From the NCBI RefSeq assembly GCF_001557235.1, contig NZ_LSJI01000223.1:1-32106 (forward strand): DNA of 32,106 nucleotides, in the 5' to 3' direction. This DNA is from Phenylobacterium sp. CCH9-H3. Lineage in GTDB: Bacteria; Pseudomonadota; Alphaproteobacteria; Caulobacterales; Caulobacteraceae. A model generated the notes under the pieces. That model had not been told where the DNA came from and made no database searches. It saw only the letters and a list, made by a program, of their open reading frames with translations. This document shows positions 14,140 through 22,078 of this stretch, one piece after another (within the stretch, counting starts at the first letter, position 1; each line of letters begins with the position of its first letter). A program made the position numbers and the translations under genes.

Positions 14140-15294
14140 TCAGGCGGCGGCGACCGCGGCCATCAGCTCCTGCGACAGGCGCCCGCTCATGCCCTCGGTG
14201 GAGGTGTTGGTCATCAGGACGAAGCTGGTCTTGCCGGCCGGGTCGACGAACCAGCTGTGGCCATAGACCCCGCCCCACAACCAGGCGCCGGCCGGGAGCG
14301 GGGAATTCGCGGCGGCCGGGTCCAGCAGCACCGCGCCCCCGAAGCCGAAGCCCCAGCCGGGGCCGCTGGTGACGATGGCGTGGCCGCCGGTCTGGTTGGT
14401 CCACATCGCCTGCGCGGTCTCGGCGCCGACGACCGGCGCGCCGCCGCTCAGGATCGTCTCGAGGAACGTCTGGAAGTCTGTGGCCGTGCAGGCCATGCCC
14501 GCCCCGCCCGAGGGGAAGGAGCCCGGGTCGAAGATCCGGTCGGGGGCGAAGCGGATGCCGGAGAGCTCGGCGAACGGCACGGTGTGGGTCGCGCCCATGG
14601 GGACGGGCGGCGGCCCGTCGGCATAGGCCGTGGCCAGGCGGGCCCGGTCGCTGACGGAAAAGCCGGTGTCGGCCATGCCGAGCTTGCCGGTCACGCGCTC
14701 GCGGACCACCTCGGGCAGGCTGCGGCCCGTGGCCTCCTGCACCGCCGCCCCCAGCACGTCGAGGCCCACGGAATAGAGCCAGGCCGCGCCGGGCGGAAAG
14801 AACAGGCCCGCCTCGGTGATCCGCTTCAGTTCCTCCGGAAAGCCCAGGCCCGGCTGGTCCATGCCGTCCGACACGCCGAGCTTGAGATACGGGCCGTCCG
14901 CCGGCTGCATGAAGCCGTAGGAGAGGCCGGCGGTGTGGGTCAGCAGCTGGCGCAGGGTGATGGTCGGCGCCTGCCCCTGCCACTTGGGCTGGAAGTCCGG
15001 CAGGTAGCGGGTCACCGGGTCGTCCAGGCCGATGACGCCGTCCTCGACCAGCGACAGCACTGCGGCCGTCACGATGGGCTTGGTCAGCGACGAGGCGCGG
15101 AAGATGGTGTCCAGGGTCATGGGCCGGCCCGCGGCCACGTCCGCCTGGCCCGCGGCGCGGGCGTAGACCCGCTGCCCCTGCCGGGCGACCAGCACCACGG
15201 CCCCGGCGATCCGCTGCTCGGCCAGGGCCGCGTCCACGATGGGGTCCAGCCGGGCGGCCAGGCTGGAATCCGGCTGGTCTTTGATCTGGCCCAT
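14140..15294 (-). CDS. Serine beta-lactamase-fold hydrolase (class C/EstB-like)
   Basis: A 384-residue enzyme of the beta-lactamase/D-alanyl-carboxypeptidase/esterase fold. The SxxK active site is S69-L-T-K72 in FRASSLTKPIV. The second motif is YSV (in WLYSVGLDVLG) in place of YxN, and the third region is GHSWFVDPAGK near the C-terminus, with HSW where KTG sits in true class C enzymes. This pattern is usual for esterases and peptidases of the family, not for antibiotic-degrading lactamases. No signal peptide is seen, so it is probably cytoplasmic. ATG 15294 is chosen because GGAG lies 7 bases upstream; a further ATG at 15351 would extend into the trxC promoter. It is divergent from trxC. Confidence 0.88.
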   Translation of the reverse strand: MGQIKDQPDSSLAARLDPIVDAALAEQRIAGAVVLVARQGQRVYARAAGQADVAAGRPMTLDTIFRASSLTKPIVTAAVLSLVEDGVIGLDDPVTRYLPDFQPKWQGQAPTITLRQLLTHTAGLSYGFMQPADGPYLKLGVSDGMDQPGLGFPEELKRITEAGLFFPPGAAWLYSVGLDVLGAAVQEATGRSLPEVVRERVTGKLGMADTGFSVSDRARLATAYADGPPPVPMGATHTVPFAELSGIRFAPDRIFDPGSFPSGGAGMACTATDFQTFLETILSGGAPVVGAETAQAMWTNQTGGHAIVTSGPGWGFGFGGAVLLDPAAANSPLPAGAWLWGGVYGHSWFVDPAGKTSFVLMTNTSTEGMSGRLSQELMAAVAAA

Positions 15295-15392
15295 GGACGT
15301 CTCCGCGTTATCGTCGCCGATAGATAGGCATCCCGACGCGGCGTCATTCAACCGAATGGGCGTTGCGCCGTTGTCATCGGCGAGGAGGATCC

Positions 15393-15839
15393 ATGGCCGA
15401 CGCCCTGCACGTGGTCTGCCCGCACTGCGACGCCGTCAACCGCCTGCCGCCGACCCGCCTGGGCGATGGCGCGAAATGCGGGAAATGCCAGAAGCCGCTG
15501 TTCACCGGCGCACCCGTGCCGCTGGACGGCGCCCGCTTCGATCGGCACCTGGCCAAGAGCGACCTGCCGCTGATCGTCGACTTCTGGGCCGGCTGGTGCG
15601 GCCCCTGCCGGGCGATCGCGCCGATCTTCGAGCGGGCGGCGGCGGAGCTGGAGCCACGGGCCCGTTTCATCAAGATCGATGTGGACGCGAACCCCGCCCT
15701 GGCCGCGCGGTTCGGGGTCCAGGGTATTCCGGCCCTGTTCTGCTTCGTCGGCGGGAAGGTCGCGGCCCAGCAGGCGGGGCTGTCCGACCCCGGCCTCTTC
15801 CGCCGCTGGGCCCAGCAGTTCGCGCCCGCCGGCGCCTGA
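15393..15839 (+). CDS. trxC: Thioredoxin 2 (TrxC)
   Basis: A 148-residue cytoplasmic disulfide reductase. An N-terminal zinc ribbon (CPHC at 9-12 and CGKC at 29-32) precedes a thioredoxin domain with WCGPC at 68-72 and the cis-proline loop VQGIPALFCF. The zinc ribbon distinguishes TrxC from TrxA; TrxC is oxidative-stress-linked in E. coli. ATG 15393 is supported by GAGGAGGA nearby, rather than the earlier in-frame ATG at 15363. It is divergent from the serine hydrolase, and a short GACGC-G-GCGTC palindrome (15335-15345) lies between them. Confidence 0.93.
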   Translation: MADALHVVCPHCDAVNRLPPTRLGDGAKCGKCQKPLFTGAPVPLDGARFDRHLAKSDLPLIVDFWAGWCGPCRAIAPIFERAAAELEPRARFIKIDVDANPALAARFGVQGIPALFCFVGGKVAAQQAGLSDPGLFRRWAQQFAPAGA

Positions 15840-15852
15840 CCCCCCAGGCCAA

Positions 15853-15884
15853 CCCCCAAAAGGGGCCAGACCCCCAAAAGGGGG
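15853..15884. repeat. Tandem CCCC-AAAA-GGGG hairpin repeat
   Basis: Two near-identical hairpin units with an 18-base period lie in the short trxC-RTX gap: CCCCCAAAAGGGG (15853-15865) and CCCCCAAAAGGGGG (15871-15884), joined by CCAGA. Each folds as a four- or five-base-pair stem with an AAAA loop (UUUU on the other strand). No T run follows on the plus strand. The AT core inside GC flanks is unlike the surrounding sequence and could be a small interspersed repeat or terminator. Confidence 0.6.
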
Positions 15885-15950
15885 ATGAGCCGTCGCCGCC
15901 CGCGCGGCACTACCGACCCCAGTCATCTATGGCTTCGAGGGGGGTGTTCC

Positions 15951-16724
15951 ATGGCGGTGCTTTCGTACAGCGCGGATTTTCGCACGGTCACGTTCGGCGA
16001 CATCGCGTCGCTGACCATCGGCTCGACCCAGATCGTCACGTCCAACGCGACGACCCTGGCCCTGCGCGCCACGATCTCGGGGACGATCACCGGGACGCTC
16101 GACGTGGTCTACGGCGGCAATTTCACCCTGCTCGCGGGCTTCCCCACGGGCGGGACCTTCACCAGCCTCCGCGTCGATCTCAACAACCAGACTCTGCTCT
16201 CGATCTCCGATTTCTCGCTGCCCTACGGCCAGGGCCCGCCGGATTTCAGCAATCTGTCGGTCTTCCTGGGCGGCAACGATGTGTTGAACGGCGGCGTGCT
16301 GAACGATCTGCTCGAGGGCTTCTCCGGGGCGGACAACCTCAGCGGCTTCGGCGGCCTCGACATCATGAATGGGAACGCTGGCGCCGACACCCTCTCGGGC
16401 GGCGACGGCAATGACGTGGTGCGCGGCGGCAAGGACGACGACTCGGTCTCGGGCGGCGCCGGCTCGGATTTCGTCTCCGGCGACCGCGGCGCCGACACGC
16501 TCAGCGGCGGCGCGGACGCCGACATCTTCCACACCTTCTCGGGCGCCGGCGTGGACCGGGTGCTGGACTTCAGCCGCGCCGACGGCGACCGGGTGTTCGT
16601 GCTGGGCGGATACACGGTCAGCCAGTCCGGCGCCGACGTGGTGATCGACCTCGGGAGCGGCACGCAGATGGTCCTGGTGGGCGTCCAGCAATCCAGCCTC
16701 ACCGGCGACTGGATCTTCGGCTGA
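15951..16724 (+). CDS. Small RTX calcium-binding repeat protein
   Basis: A 257-residue acidic protein. Residues about 1-105 are Thr/Ser-rich and look all-beta with no recognisable domain. From about 107 to 200 come about six nonapeptide RTX repeats (for example GGNDVLNGG, GADTLSGGDGNDVVRGG, GAGSDFVSG), which form calcium-binding beta-rolls. A short C-terminal all-beta segment follows (VDRVLDFSRADGDRVFVLGG, ending TGDWIFG), the usual type I secretion tail. There is no N-terminal signal peptide. No type I exporter is encoded in the window. ATG 15951 follows a G-rich site (15938-15945); an upstream in-frame ATG at 15885 would begin inside the repeat hairpin and is less likely. Confidence 0.85.
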   Translation: MAVLSYSADFRTVTFGDIASLTIGSTQIVTSNATTLALRATISGTITGTLDVVYGGNFTLLAGFPTGGTFTSLRVDLNNQTLLSISDFSLPYGQGPPDFSNLSVFLGGNDVLNGGVLNDLLEGFSGADNLSGFGGLDIMNGNAGADTLSGGDGNDVVRGGKDDDSVSGGAGSDFVSGDRGADTLSGGADADIFHTFSGAGVDRVLDFSRADGDRVFVLGGYTVSQSGADVVIDLGSGTQMVLVGVQQSSLTGDWIFG

Positions 16725-16728
16725 CGGG

Positions 16729-16770
16729 CCGCGCCTTACGAAGCCGTTGCCCTCCGTAAGGTCCGCGCGG
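16729..16770 (+). terminator. Bulged stem-loop after the RTX gene
   Basis: Five bases past the RTX stop codon, CCGCG-CCTTACG (16729-16740) pairs with CGTAAGG-[TCCG]-CGCGG (16755-16770). The result is a 12-base-pair stem with a 4-base bulge and a 14-base loop. No U run follows, so it is a weak terminator or a 3'-end stabiliser; it could also be a dyad operator for the MBL gene downstream. Confidence 0.42.
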
Positions 16771-16805
16771 GATAATGGACGCCTGAACTGTCGGGAGTCG
16801 GGCGT

Positions 16806-17891
16806 TTGCGGGACGGGATCGAACAGGGCGGCTGGGAAAGCCACCGGCCGAAGCTGGTCTATCCGTTCGAGCACGGTCCGAAGGTCGGCGAGGAGGCGGT
16901 CGACATCGCCCCGGGGGTGAAGTGGCTGCGGATGCCGCTCGGCGGCGCCCTGGCCTTCATCAACGTCTGGGCCATCGCCGAGAAGACCGCCGACGGCCGC
17001 GACGGCTGGGCCATCGTCGACACGGGCCTCGGCGGGCTGGAGAGCCGTAACGCCTGGCGCGCGGCGCTGAAGGGGCCGCTGGAGGGCAAGCCGGTGACGC
17101 GGGTCTTCGTCACCCATATGCACCCCGACCACATCGGCATGGCGGGCTACCTCACCCGCAAGTTCGACGCCCGGCTGTGGATCACCCGCCTGGAGTTCGT
17201 CACCTGCCGCTCGCTGGCCGCCGACACCGGGCGCGAGGCGCCGGCCGACGCCCTGGCCTTCTTCAAGGGCGCCGGGTGGGACGAGGACGCCCTGGAGAGC
17301 TACCGCGCCAAGTTCGGCGGGTTCGGCCGCGGGCTCTACGCCCTGCCGGACAGCTTCCATCGCCTCAACGACGGCGATGCGGTGAAGATCGGCGATCACG
17401 TCTGGACGGTGGTGGTGGGCTCCGGCCACAGCCCCGAGCACGCCAGCCTGCACTGCGCGGACCTGAAGCTGATGATCTCGGGCGACCAGGTCCTGCCCAA
17501 GATCTCGTCCAACGTCTCGGTGTTCCCCACCGAGCCCGACGGCGACCCGCTGACCGACTGGATCACCTCGCTGCAGCGGATCAAGACCAAGGTGCCGGAC
17601 GACGTCCTGGTGCTGCCGGCCCACAACGATCCCTTCCACGGCTTGCACGCCCGGATCGACCATCTCGTCGGCGGCCATGAGCGGGGCCTTGTGCGGCTGC
17701 ACGACCTGCTGGCCGAGCCGAAACGGGTGGTCGACGTCTTCCACGTGCTGTTCCGCCGCCGGATCGACGAGAACCTGCTGGGCCTGGCCACGGGCGAGAG
17801 CCTCGCCCACCTCAACTGTCTGATCGCGCGCGGGCAGGCCGTGCGCGAGCGGGATCAGAACGGCGTCGACTGGTACCGGGCGGCGGCCTAA
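16806..17891 (+). CDS. MBL-fold hydrolase with C-terminal winged-helix-like region
   Basis: A 361-residue metallo-beta-lactamase-fold enzyme. The metal motif is H104-M-H106-P-D108-H109, followed by GSGHSPEHASLH and SGDQVLPKIS, and a final metal-site LPAHNDPFHG. Residues about 280-355 (RLHDLLAEPKRVVDVFHVLFRR) look like the winged-helix tail seen in LACTB2-type proteins. The substrate is unknown; similar proteins are annotated only as hydrolases, and the neighbours suggest acyl-CoA or thioester metabolism. The start is TTG at 16806 with GGGAG 8 bases upstream; no ATG or GTG suits. It leads the run of hydratase, SDR and GNAT genes. Confidence 0.85.
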   Translation: MRDGIEQGGWESHRPKLVYPFEHGPKVGEEAVDIAPGVKWLRMPLGGALAFINVWAIAEKTADGRDGWAIVDTGLGGLESRNAWRAALKGPLEGKPVTRVFVTHMHPDHIGMAGYLTRKFDARLWITRLEFVTCRSLAADTGREAPADALAFFKGAGWDEDALESYRAKFGGFGRGLYALPDSFHRLNDGDAVKIGDHVWTVVVGSGHSPEHASLHCADLKLMISGDQVLPKISSNVSVFPTEPDGDPLTDWITSLQRIKTKVPDDVLVLPAHNDPFHGLHARIDHLVGGHERGLVRLHDLLAEPKRVVDVFHVLFRRRIDENLLGLATGESLAHLNCLIARGQAVRERDQNGVDWYRAAA

Positions 17892-17947
17892 GCTTCACGA
17901 TCAGGGTAGGAAGAACCAGAGGACGGCTCATTGCGGCCGAAAGCGGA

Positions 17948-18727
17948 ATGACGGATCACATTTTGAGCGAGGTGTCGGGCGGCGTCCTGACCCTGACCAT
18001 CAACCGGCCGGACAAGAAGAACGCCCTGACCCGGGCCATGTACCAGGGCCTGGGCGACGGCATCGACCGGGCCAGCGAGGATCCCTCCATCCGCTGCGTC
18101 CTGATCCAGGCCAACGGCGACATCTTCACCGCCGGTAACGACCTGGGCGACTTCGCCGCGGTGAATTCCGGCGATCCCCAGGCGAACCAGGCGCGCGAGG
18201 GCGGCAACCCGCTGCTGGCCGCCCTGGCGCGGGCGAAGACGCCGATCGTGGCGGCCGTCCACGGCCGGGCGGTGGGCGTGGGCGTGACCATGCTGCTGCA
18301 CTGCGACCTGGTCTATGTGGCCGAGGACGCCCTGCTGACCACCCCGTTCGTCAACTTGGCCCTGGTGCCGGAGGCGGCGTCCTCGCTGCTGCTGCCGGCG
18401 CGGATCGGCCACGCCCGGGCCTTCTCGATGTTCGTGCTGAACGAGGCGGTGGACGGCAAGACCGCCGCGGCCTGGGGCATCGCCAACGCCGCCGTGCCGG
18501 CCGCCGAACTGCGCGCCAAGGCCCGCGCCGCCGCGGAGGCCGTGGCCAGCCGCGCTCCGACCGCGGTCCAGGCCACCAAGGCCCTGATGCGTGATCCCGC
18601 GGCGATCACCGCCCAGATGGAGCAGGAGGGCCGCATCTTCGCCGCCCAGCTCCGCTCGCCGGAGACCAAGGAAGCGCTGACCGCCTTCGCCGAAAAGCGC
18701 GCCCCCGACTTCAGCAAGGTGGCCTGA
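17948..18727 (+). CDS. Enoyl-CoA hydratase/isomerase family protein
   Basis: A 259-residue crotonase-fold enzyme. INRPDKKNALT begins the fold. FTAGNDLGDF (60-69) and HGRAVGVGVTM (105-115) form the oxyanion hole, and E142 in NLALVPEAASS is the catalytic acid position. One catalytic Glu with Gly/Val in the first position is nearer to the isomerase (PECI-like) branch than to a two-Glu hydratase, so double-bond isomerisation of enoyl-CoA is as likely as hydration. It is 5 bases from the SDR gene and shares an operon with the MBL hydrolase upstream. Confidence 0.9.
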   Translation: MTDHILSEVSGGVLTLTINRPDKKNALTRAMYQGLGDGIDRASEDPSIRCVLIQANGDIFTAGNDLGDFAAVNSGDPQANQAREGGNPLLAALARAKTPIVAAVHGRAVGVGVTMLLHCDLVYVAEDALLTTPFVNLALVPEAASSLLLPARIGHARAFSMFVLNEAVDGKTAAAWGIANAAVPAAELRAKARAAAEAVASRAPTAVQATKALMRDPAAITAQMEQEGRIFAAQLRSPETKEALTAFAEKRAPDFSKVA

Positions 18728-18732
18728 GGACC

Positions 18733-19698
18733 ATGAGCGATCGCATCACCTCGGACTTCGGCGCCAAGTCCACGGCCCGGGAAGTCGCGGCCGGCCACGA
18801 CCTGAACGGCGTCCGGGCCATCGTCACCGGCGGCGCCTCGGGCATCGGCGTGGAAACCGCCCGCGCCCTGGCCGAGGCGGGGGCTGAGGTGATGCTCGCG
18901 GTCCGCAACCTGGAAGCCGGGGAAGCGACGGCGGCCGATATCGGCCGGACCGCCCCGGGCAAGGTGTCCGTGGGGCGGCTCGACCTCTCCGACCTCGCCT
19001 CGGTGGCGGCCTTCGCCTCGGCGTGGGGGGATCAGCCGCTCGACATCCTGATCAACAACGCCGGCGTCATGGCCTGCCCGCAAAGCTACACGGCGCAGGA
19101 TCTGGAGATGCAGATCGGCACGAACCATTTCGGCCACTTCCTGCTGTCGATGCTGCTGGCCAGGGCCCTGATGAACGCGGCCGAGGAGGGGCGGCAGAGC
19201 CGGCTGGTCTCGCTGTCGTCCATCGGCCATCGCCGCAGCGGCATCCACTTCGACGACATCCACTATCGCCAGCGGCCCTACGACAAGTGGGAGGCCTACG
19301 GTCAGTCCAAGACCGCCAATTCGCTGTTCGCGGTGGGATTCAACGCCCGCTTCGCCGACCTCGGGATCAACGCCAACGCCGTCATGCCGGGCGGGATCAT
19401 GACGCCGCTGCAGCGGCACCTTCCCCGCGAGGAGATGATCGCCTTCGGCTGGATGGACGAGAGCGGCAAGACCAACGACCGCTTCAAGTCCACGGAGCAG
19501 GGAGCCTCGACCAGCGTCTGGGCTGCGCTGGGCGACGAGCTGGAGGGCGTGGGCGGGCTGTACCTCGAGAACTGCGCCCAGGCGCTGCCGTGGTCGCAGG
19601 ACAATCCGTTCGAAGGCGTGATGCCGCACGCCCTCGATCCCGAGGCGGCCGAGCGCCTGTGGGCGGTCTCGGAGGAGACGACCGGCGCACGCGTCTAG
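18733..19698 (+). CDS. Short-chain dehydrogenase/reductase
   Basis: A 321-residue NAD(P)-dependent oxidoreductase of the retinol-dehydrogenase/WW-oxidoreductase-like SDR branch. TGGASGIG (32-39) binds the cofactor, NNAG is at 108-111, and the catalytic Ser is in SLSS (160-163). Y189 and K193 in YGQSK complete the active site. R58 in AVRNLEAG after the second strand points to NADP preference. The substrate is unknown. The hydratase stop (TGAGG) itself provides the ribosome site for ATG 18733, so the pair is tightly coupled. Confidence 0.92.
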   Translation: MSDRITSDFGAKSTAREVAAGHDLNGVRAIVTGGASGIGVETARALAEAGAEVMLAVRNLEAGEATAADIGRTAPGKVSVGRLDLSDLASVAAFASAWGDQPLDILINNAGVMACPQSYTAQDLEMQIGTNHFGHFLLSMLLARALMNAAEEGRQSRLVSLSSIGHRRSGIHFDDIHYRQRPYDKWEAYGQSKTANSLFAVGFNARFADLGINANAVMPGGIMTPLQRHLPREEMIAFGWMDESGKTNDRFKSTEQGASTSVWAALGDELEGVGGLYLENCAQALPWSQDNPFEGVMPHALDPEAAERLWAVSEETTGARV

Positions 19699-19743
19699 GG
19701 AGAAGGCTTGGCCTTGGGTCGGGTCCGCGCCTAGGTTTGTGAC

Positions 19744-20223
19744 ATGAGCGTGAATATCCGGGTGGCGACCGTCGCCGACGCGCCGCTGATCCTGTCCTTC
19801 ATCCGGGAGCTGGCGGAGTACGAGCGGCTGCTGCACGAGGTGGAGGCGACCGAGGCCGACATCCGCCGCGACCTGTTCGGGGAGAACCCGCGCAGCTTCT
19901 GCGAGATCGCCGAGCACAAGGGCCAGCCGGTGGGCTTCGCGCTGTGGTTCTACAACTACTCGACCTTCCGCGGCCGCGCGGGGATCTATCTGGAGGATCT
20001 GTTCGTCCGGCCCGAGGCGCGCGGCGTCGGGGCCGGCAAGGCCCTGCTGCGCAAGCTGGCCCAGCGCTGTGTCGACGCCGAGCTGGGACGGCTGGAGTGG
20101 GCCGTGCTCAACTGGAACGCGCCCTCGATCGCCTTCTACGACAGCCTGGGAGCCGGTGCGATGACCGAATGGACCGTTCGGCGGCTGGATGGCGCGGCGC
20201 TGGAACGCCTCGCGGCGTCATGA
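19744..20223 (+). CDS. GNAT acetyltransferase (spermidine/thialysine type)
   Basis: A 159-residue N-acetyltransferase. The acetyl-CoA loop is LEDLFVRPEARGVGAGKALL (about 83-102), and the closing strand is WAVLNWNAPSIAFYDSLGA. The sequence resembles the SSAT/thialysine acetyltransferase subgroup throughout, including ILSFIRELAEYERL near the N-terminus and WFYNYSTFRGRAGIYLEDLFV. The likely reaction is acetylation of a small amine such as a polyamine or thialysine. Its stop overlaps the start of the next gene as ATGA (20220-20223). Confidence 0.9.
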   Translation: MSVNIRVATVADAPLILSFIRELAEYERLLHEVEATEADIRRDLFGENPRSFCEIAEHKGQPVGFALWFYNYSTFRGRAGIYLEDLFVRPEARGVGAGKALLRKLAQRCVDAELGRLEWAVLNWNAPSIAFYDSLGAGAMTEWTVRRLDGAALERLAAS

Positions 20224-20834
20224 GCGCGCCGCCGAAAACCGTCATCCACGCCTCCGCGGAGGAGGCCGAGGCGATCCGCCAGGCGGTGCGCGCCGCCGAC
20301 ATTTCCACCCTCGGCATGGGCCGCGCCCGGGCCGAGTTGAAGCACGTTCCCGGCCTGACGGCCCTGCTCAGCGACATGCGGGTGTCGGGGCCCATCTACG
20401 ACCTGCCGCGGCCGATCACCGAGGACAGCGTGACCCGCTGGGTGGCCGAGAACCAGGCCCAGGCGCTGGCGGGCGAGGCGCTGCTGCTGGTGACGCTGGA
20501 CGAGGACGGCGAGGTCGCCGGCTATTCGCGTATCACCGTCTGGCCCGAGCACGCGTCGGCAGAGCTTGCCGGGGCCATGCGTGCCGACCTGCAGGGAAAG
20601 GGCCAGGGCGGCGTGGGCATGGCGCACACCTTCGGCTGGATCTTCGAGACCCTGGGCGTGCGGCTGATGTGCCTCACCGCCGCCCTCGACAATGTCCGCT
20701 CCCAGAAGGGCATCGACGCCGCGGGCTTCCGGCGGATGGGAGAGCGCGAGGCCGTCCGCCCGGACGGAACCACCCGCCGCTCCGTCTACTGGGAGCTGAC
20801 CCGCGACGAGTGGCGCCAGCGCCACCGGCTGTAG
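20220..20834 (+). CDS. Second GNAT-like protein, coupled to the first
   Basis: A 204-residue protein. The central strand-loop-helix LLLVTLDEDGEVAGYSRITVWPEHASAEL and the region ADLQGKGQGGVGMAHTFGWIF fit a GNAT core, with KGQGGVGMA where the (Q/R)xxGx(G/A) acetyl-CoA loop sits. An N-terminal extension of about 90 residues (RARAELKHVPGLTALLSD) has no match I recognise. It is translationally coupled to the preceding GNAT by an ATGA overlap but is not a copy of it. The substrate is unknown. It ends 7 bases from a convergent gene. Confidence 0.68.
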   Translation: MSAPPKTVIHASAEEAEAIRQAVRAADISTLGMGRARAELKHVPGLTALLSDMRVSGPIYDLPRPITEDSVTRWVAENQAQALAGEALLLVTLDEDGEVAGYSRITVWPEHASAELAGAMRADLQGKGQGGVGMAHTFGWIFETLGVRLMCLTAALDNVRSQKGIDAAGFRRMGEREAVRPDGTTRRSVYWELTRDEWRQRHRL

Positions 20835-20841
20835 GCGGCCG

Positions 20842-21273
20842 CTAGACCGCGATATCGATGATCATGGGTTGGGCGGACCGGCCTTCCTTGGCGGCCTTCT
20901 GCGCCTCGCCGGTCAGGGCGTCCTGCATGACCTGCTGAATGCGCTTGGAAATCTCGGCTTCCAGCGAGGTCAGGGTCGCGGCGCGCTCCTCGGGGGTCAT
21001 GGCGGCCAGCGAGGCGTCGTCGATGCCCTTGGCGGCCCTCATCTCCTTTTCGATCTTCTCCTTGAGGGCCTCGAACTTCTTCTCCTGGGCCCAGGCGTAC
21101 AGGCCCTTCTCCCGCACCTCGTCGAGGGTCGCCTTCTGGCGCGCGGCCGCAGCTTCAGCGCGGGCCTTGGCGGCGTCGGCGGGGGTCTCCGGCGCTTGGC
21201 CGGGTTGAGCGACGCCGCCCGCGGCGGTCGGCAGTCCGAGGGAAAGCAGCGCGCCAATACCGTTCATAGCCAT
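20842..21273 (-). CDS. Hypothetical Ala/Glu-rich helical protein
   Basis: I do not recognise this 143-residue protein. The first 20 residues are hydrophobic and Gly-rich (MAMNGIGALLSLGLPTAAGG) but lack a clear signal-cleavage site. The middle (about 30-85) is a long charged helix, probably coiled coil (KARAEAAAARQKATLDEVREKGL, then FEALKEKIEKEMRAAKG). A short motif, MTPEERAATLTSLEAEISKRIQQVMQDAL, precedes a tail IIDIAV. It has the look of a small Caulobacterales-specific structural or chaperone-like protein. It has its own transcription unit, convergent with the GNAT pair. Confidence 0.72.
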   Translation of the reverse strand: MAMNGIGALLSLGLPTAAGGVAQPGQAPETPADAAKARAEAAAARQKATLDEVREKGLYAWAQEKKFEALKEKIEKEMRAAKGIDDASLAAMTPEERAATLTSLEAEISKRIQQVMQDALTGEAQKAAKEGRSAQPMIIDIAV

Positions 21274-21318
21274 CCGGCCCTCCTTGCGTTGGGCCTAGTT
21301 AAGCAAGAACTGTACCAG

Positions 21319-22011
21319 TCAGGCGGCCCAGGCGGCGGCGAAGCGGCGGAGCAGGGAGAGGGCGGCGCTGTCGGCCAGCCCGGGGTTGGCGGCCAGGCGC
21401 ACGAAGAGGTGGCCGGCCTCGCGCCGGCCGCGGGCGGGCAGGCCTTCGCCCTCCACGCGGACCAGGCCCCGTTCGGCGGCCTTGCGGTCGATCCAGATGC
21501 TCCGGCGGCCGAGCGGCGTGTCGACGGTGATCCGGCCGCCTTTCTTGAGCAGGCCCGGGGCCACCTTGGCCGTCATCCACACGTCGTCGCCGCGGACCAG
21601 CACCCCGTCGTGGGCGCGGATATAGACCGACAGCTCATGGCCGGCCGCCTGCACCCTGTCCCCCGAGCGCAGGCCGGGCGGCAGGCTGATGCGGACGAAC
21701 TGGCCGTCCGGCATCCGATGGTCCACGTCGCCGCCTTCCAGGGCGAGCTTGGGCGAAATCTCCAGGTCGGGATCCGGCGTCGGCCGCGCCCGGGCCGGCG
21801 CTTGGACGAAGCGGTCGCTGAGCGGATCCTGCAGGCGCTGGTAGGCGTCCATCACCTGGCGGAATGCGCCCTCGTCCCCGCCCTGGTCCGGGTGGGCGCG
21901 CTTGGCCGCTTCCCGGAACGCCTTGCGCACCTCGGCGGGCGTCGAGTCGGAGCTCACGCCCAGCACCTCGCGCGCCATCTTCAGGGTCATGTCGGGAGCC
22001 GTCCGACTCAT
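21319..22011 (-). CDS. J-domain protein with DnaJ-C-like region
   Basis: A 230-residue co-chaperone-like protein. The J domain covers about 12-65, with REVLGVSSDSTPAEVRKAFRE and the Hsp70-stimulating H40-P41-D42. A linker with Pro/Arg (QAPARARPTPDPD) leads to a beta-rich region (about 85-190) similar to a single DnaJ C-terminal substrate domain (FVRISLPPGLRSGDRVQAAG and FVRLAANPG). There is no zinc-finger domain, as in CbpA-type type II J proteins, but only one C-terminal domain seems present. The start may be ATG 22011 or ATG 21990; neither has a good ribosome site. It is divergent from pdxH. Confidence 0.85.
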   Translation of the reverse strand: MSRTAPDMTLKMAREVLGVSSDSTPAEVRKAFREAAKRAHPDQGGDEGAFRQVMDAYQRLQDPLSDRFVQAPARARPTPDPDLEISPKLALEGGDVDHRMPDGQFVRISLPPGLRSGDRVQAAGHELSVYIRAHDGVLVRGDDVWMTAKVAPGLLKKGGRITVDTPLGRRSIWIDRKAAERGLVRVEGEGLPARGRREAGHLFVRLAANPGLADSAALSLLRRFAAAWAA

Positions 22012-22078
22012 GAGCCAGGACCGTAGGGTAAACGCCGTCAACGCACCGTTAAGCGCTCGCAAGGTCGCGCGCGGCCGC

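Noticed and set aside
14140..15294. Antibiotic-type beta-lactamase
   Set aside because: Only the SxxK motif is canonical. YSV and HSW replace YxN and KTG and no signal peptide is seen, so an esterase or peptidase is more likely.
15853..15884. CRISPR-like repeat
   Set aside because: Only two short units with a 5-base spacer, no array and no cas genes.
15927..17810. 627-codon minus-strand open frame
   Set aside because: It is antisense to the RTX and MBL genes, both well supported; composition is that of a shadow frame.
18313..19917. 534-codon minus-strand open frame
   Set aside because: It is antisense to the hydratase and SDR genes with intact active-site motifs.
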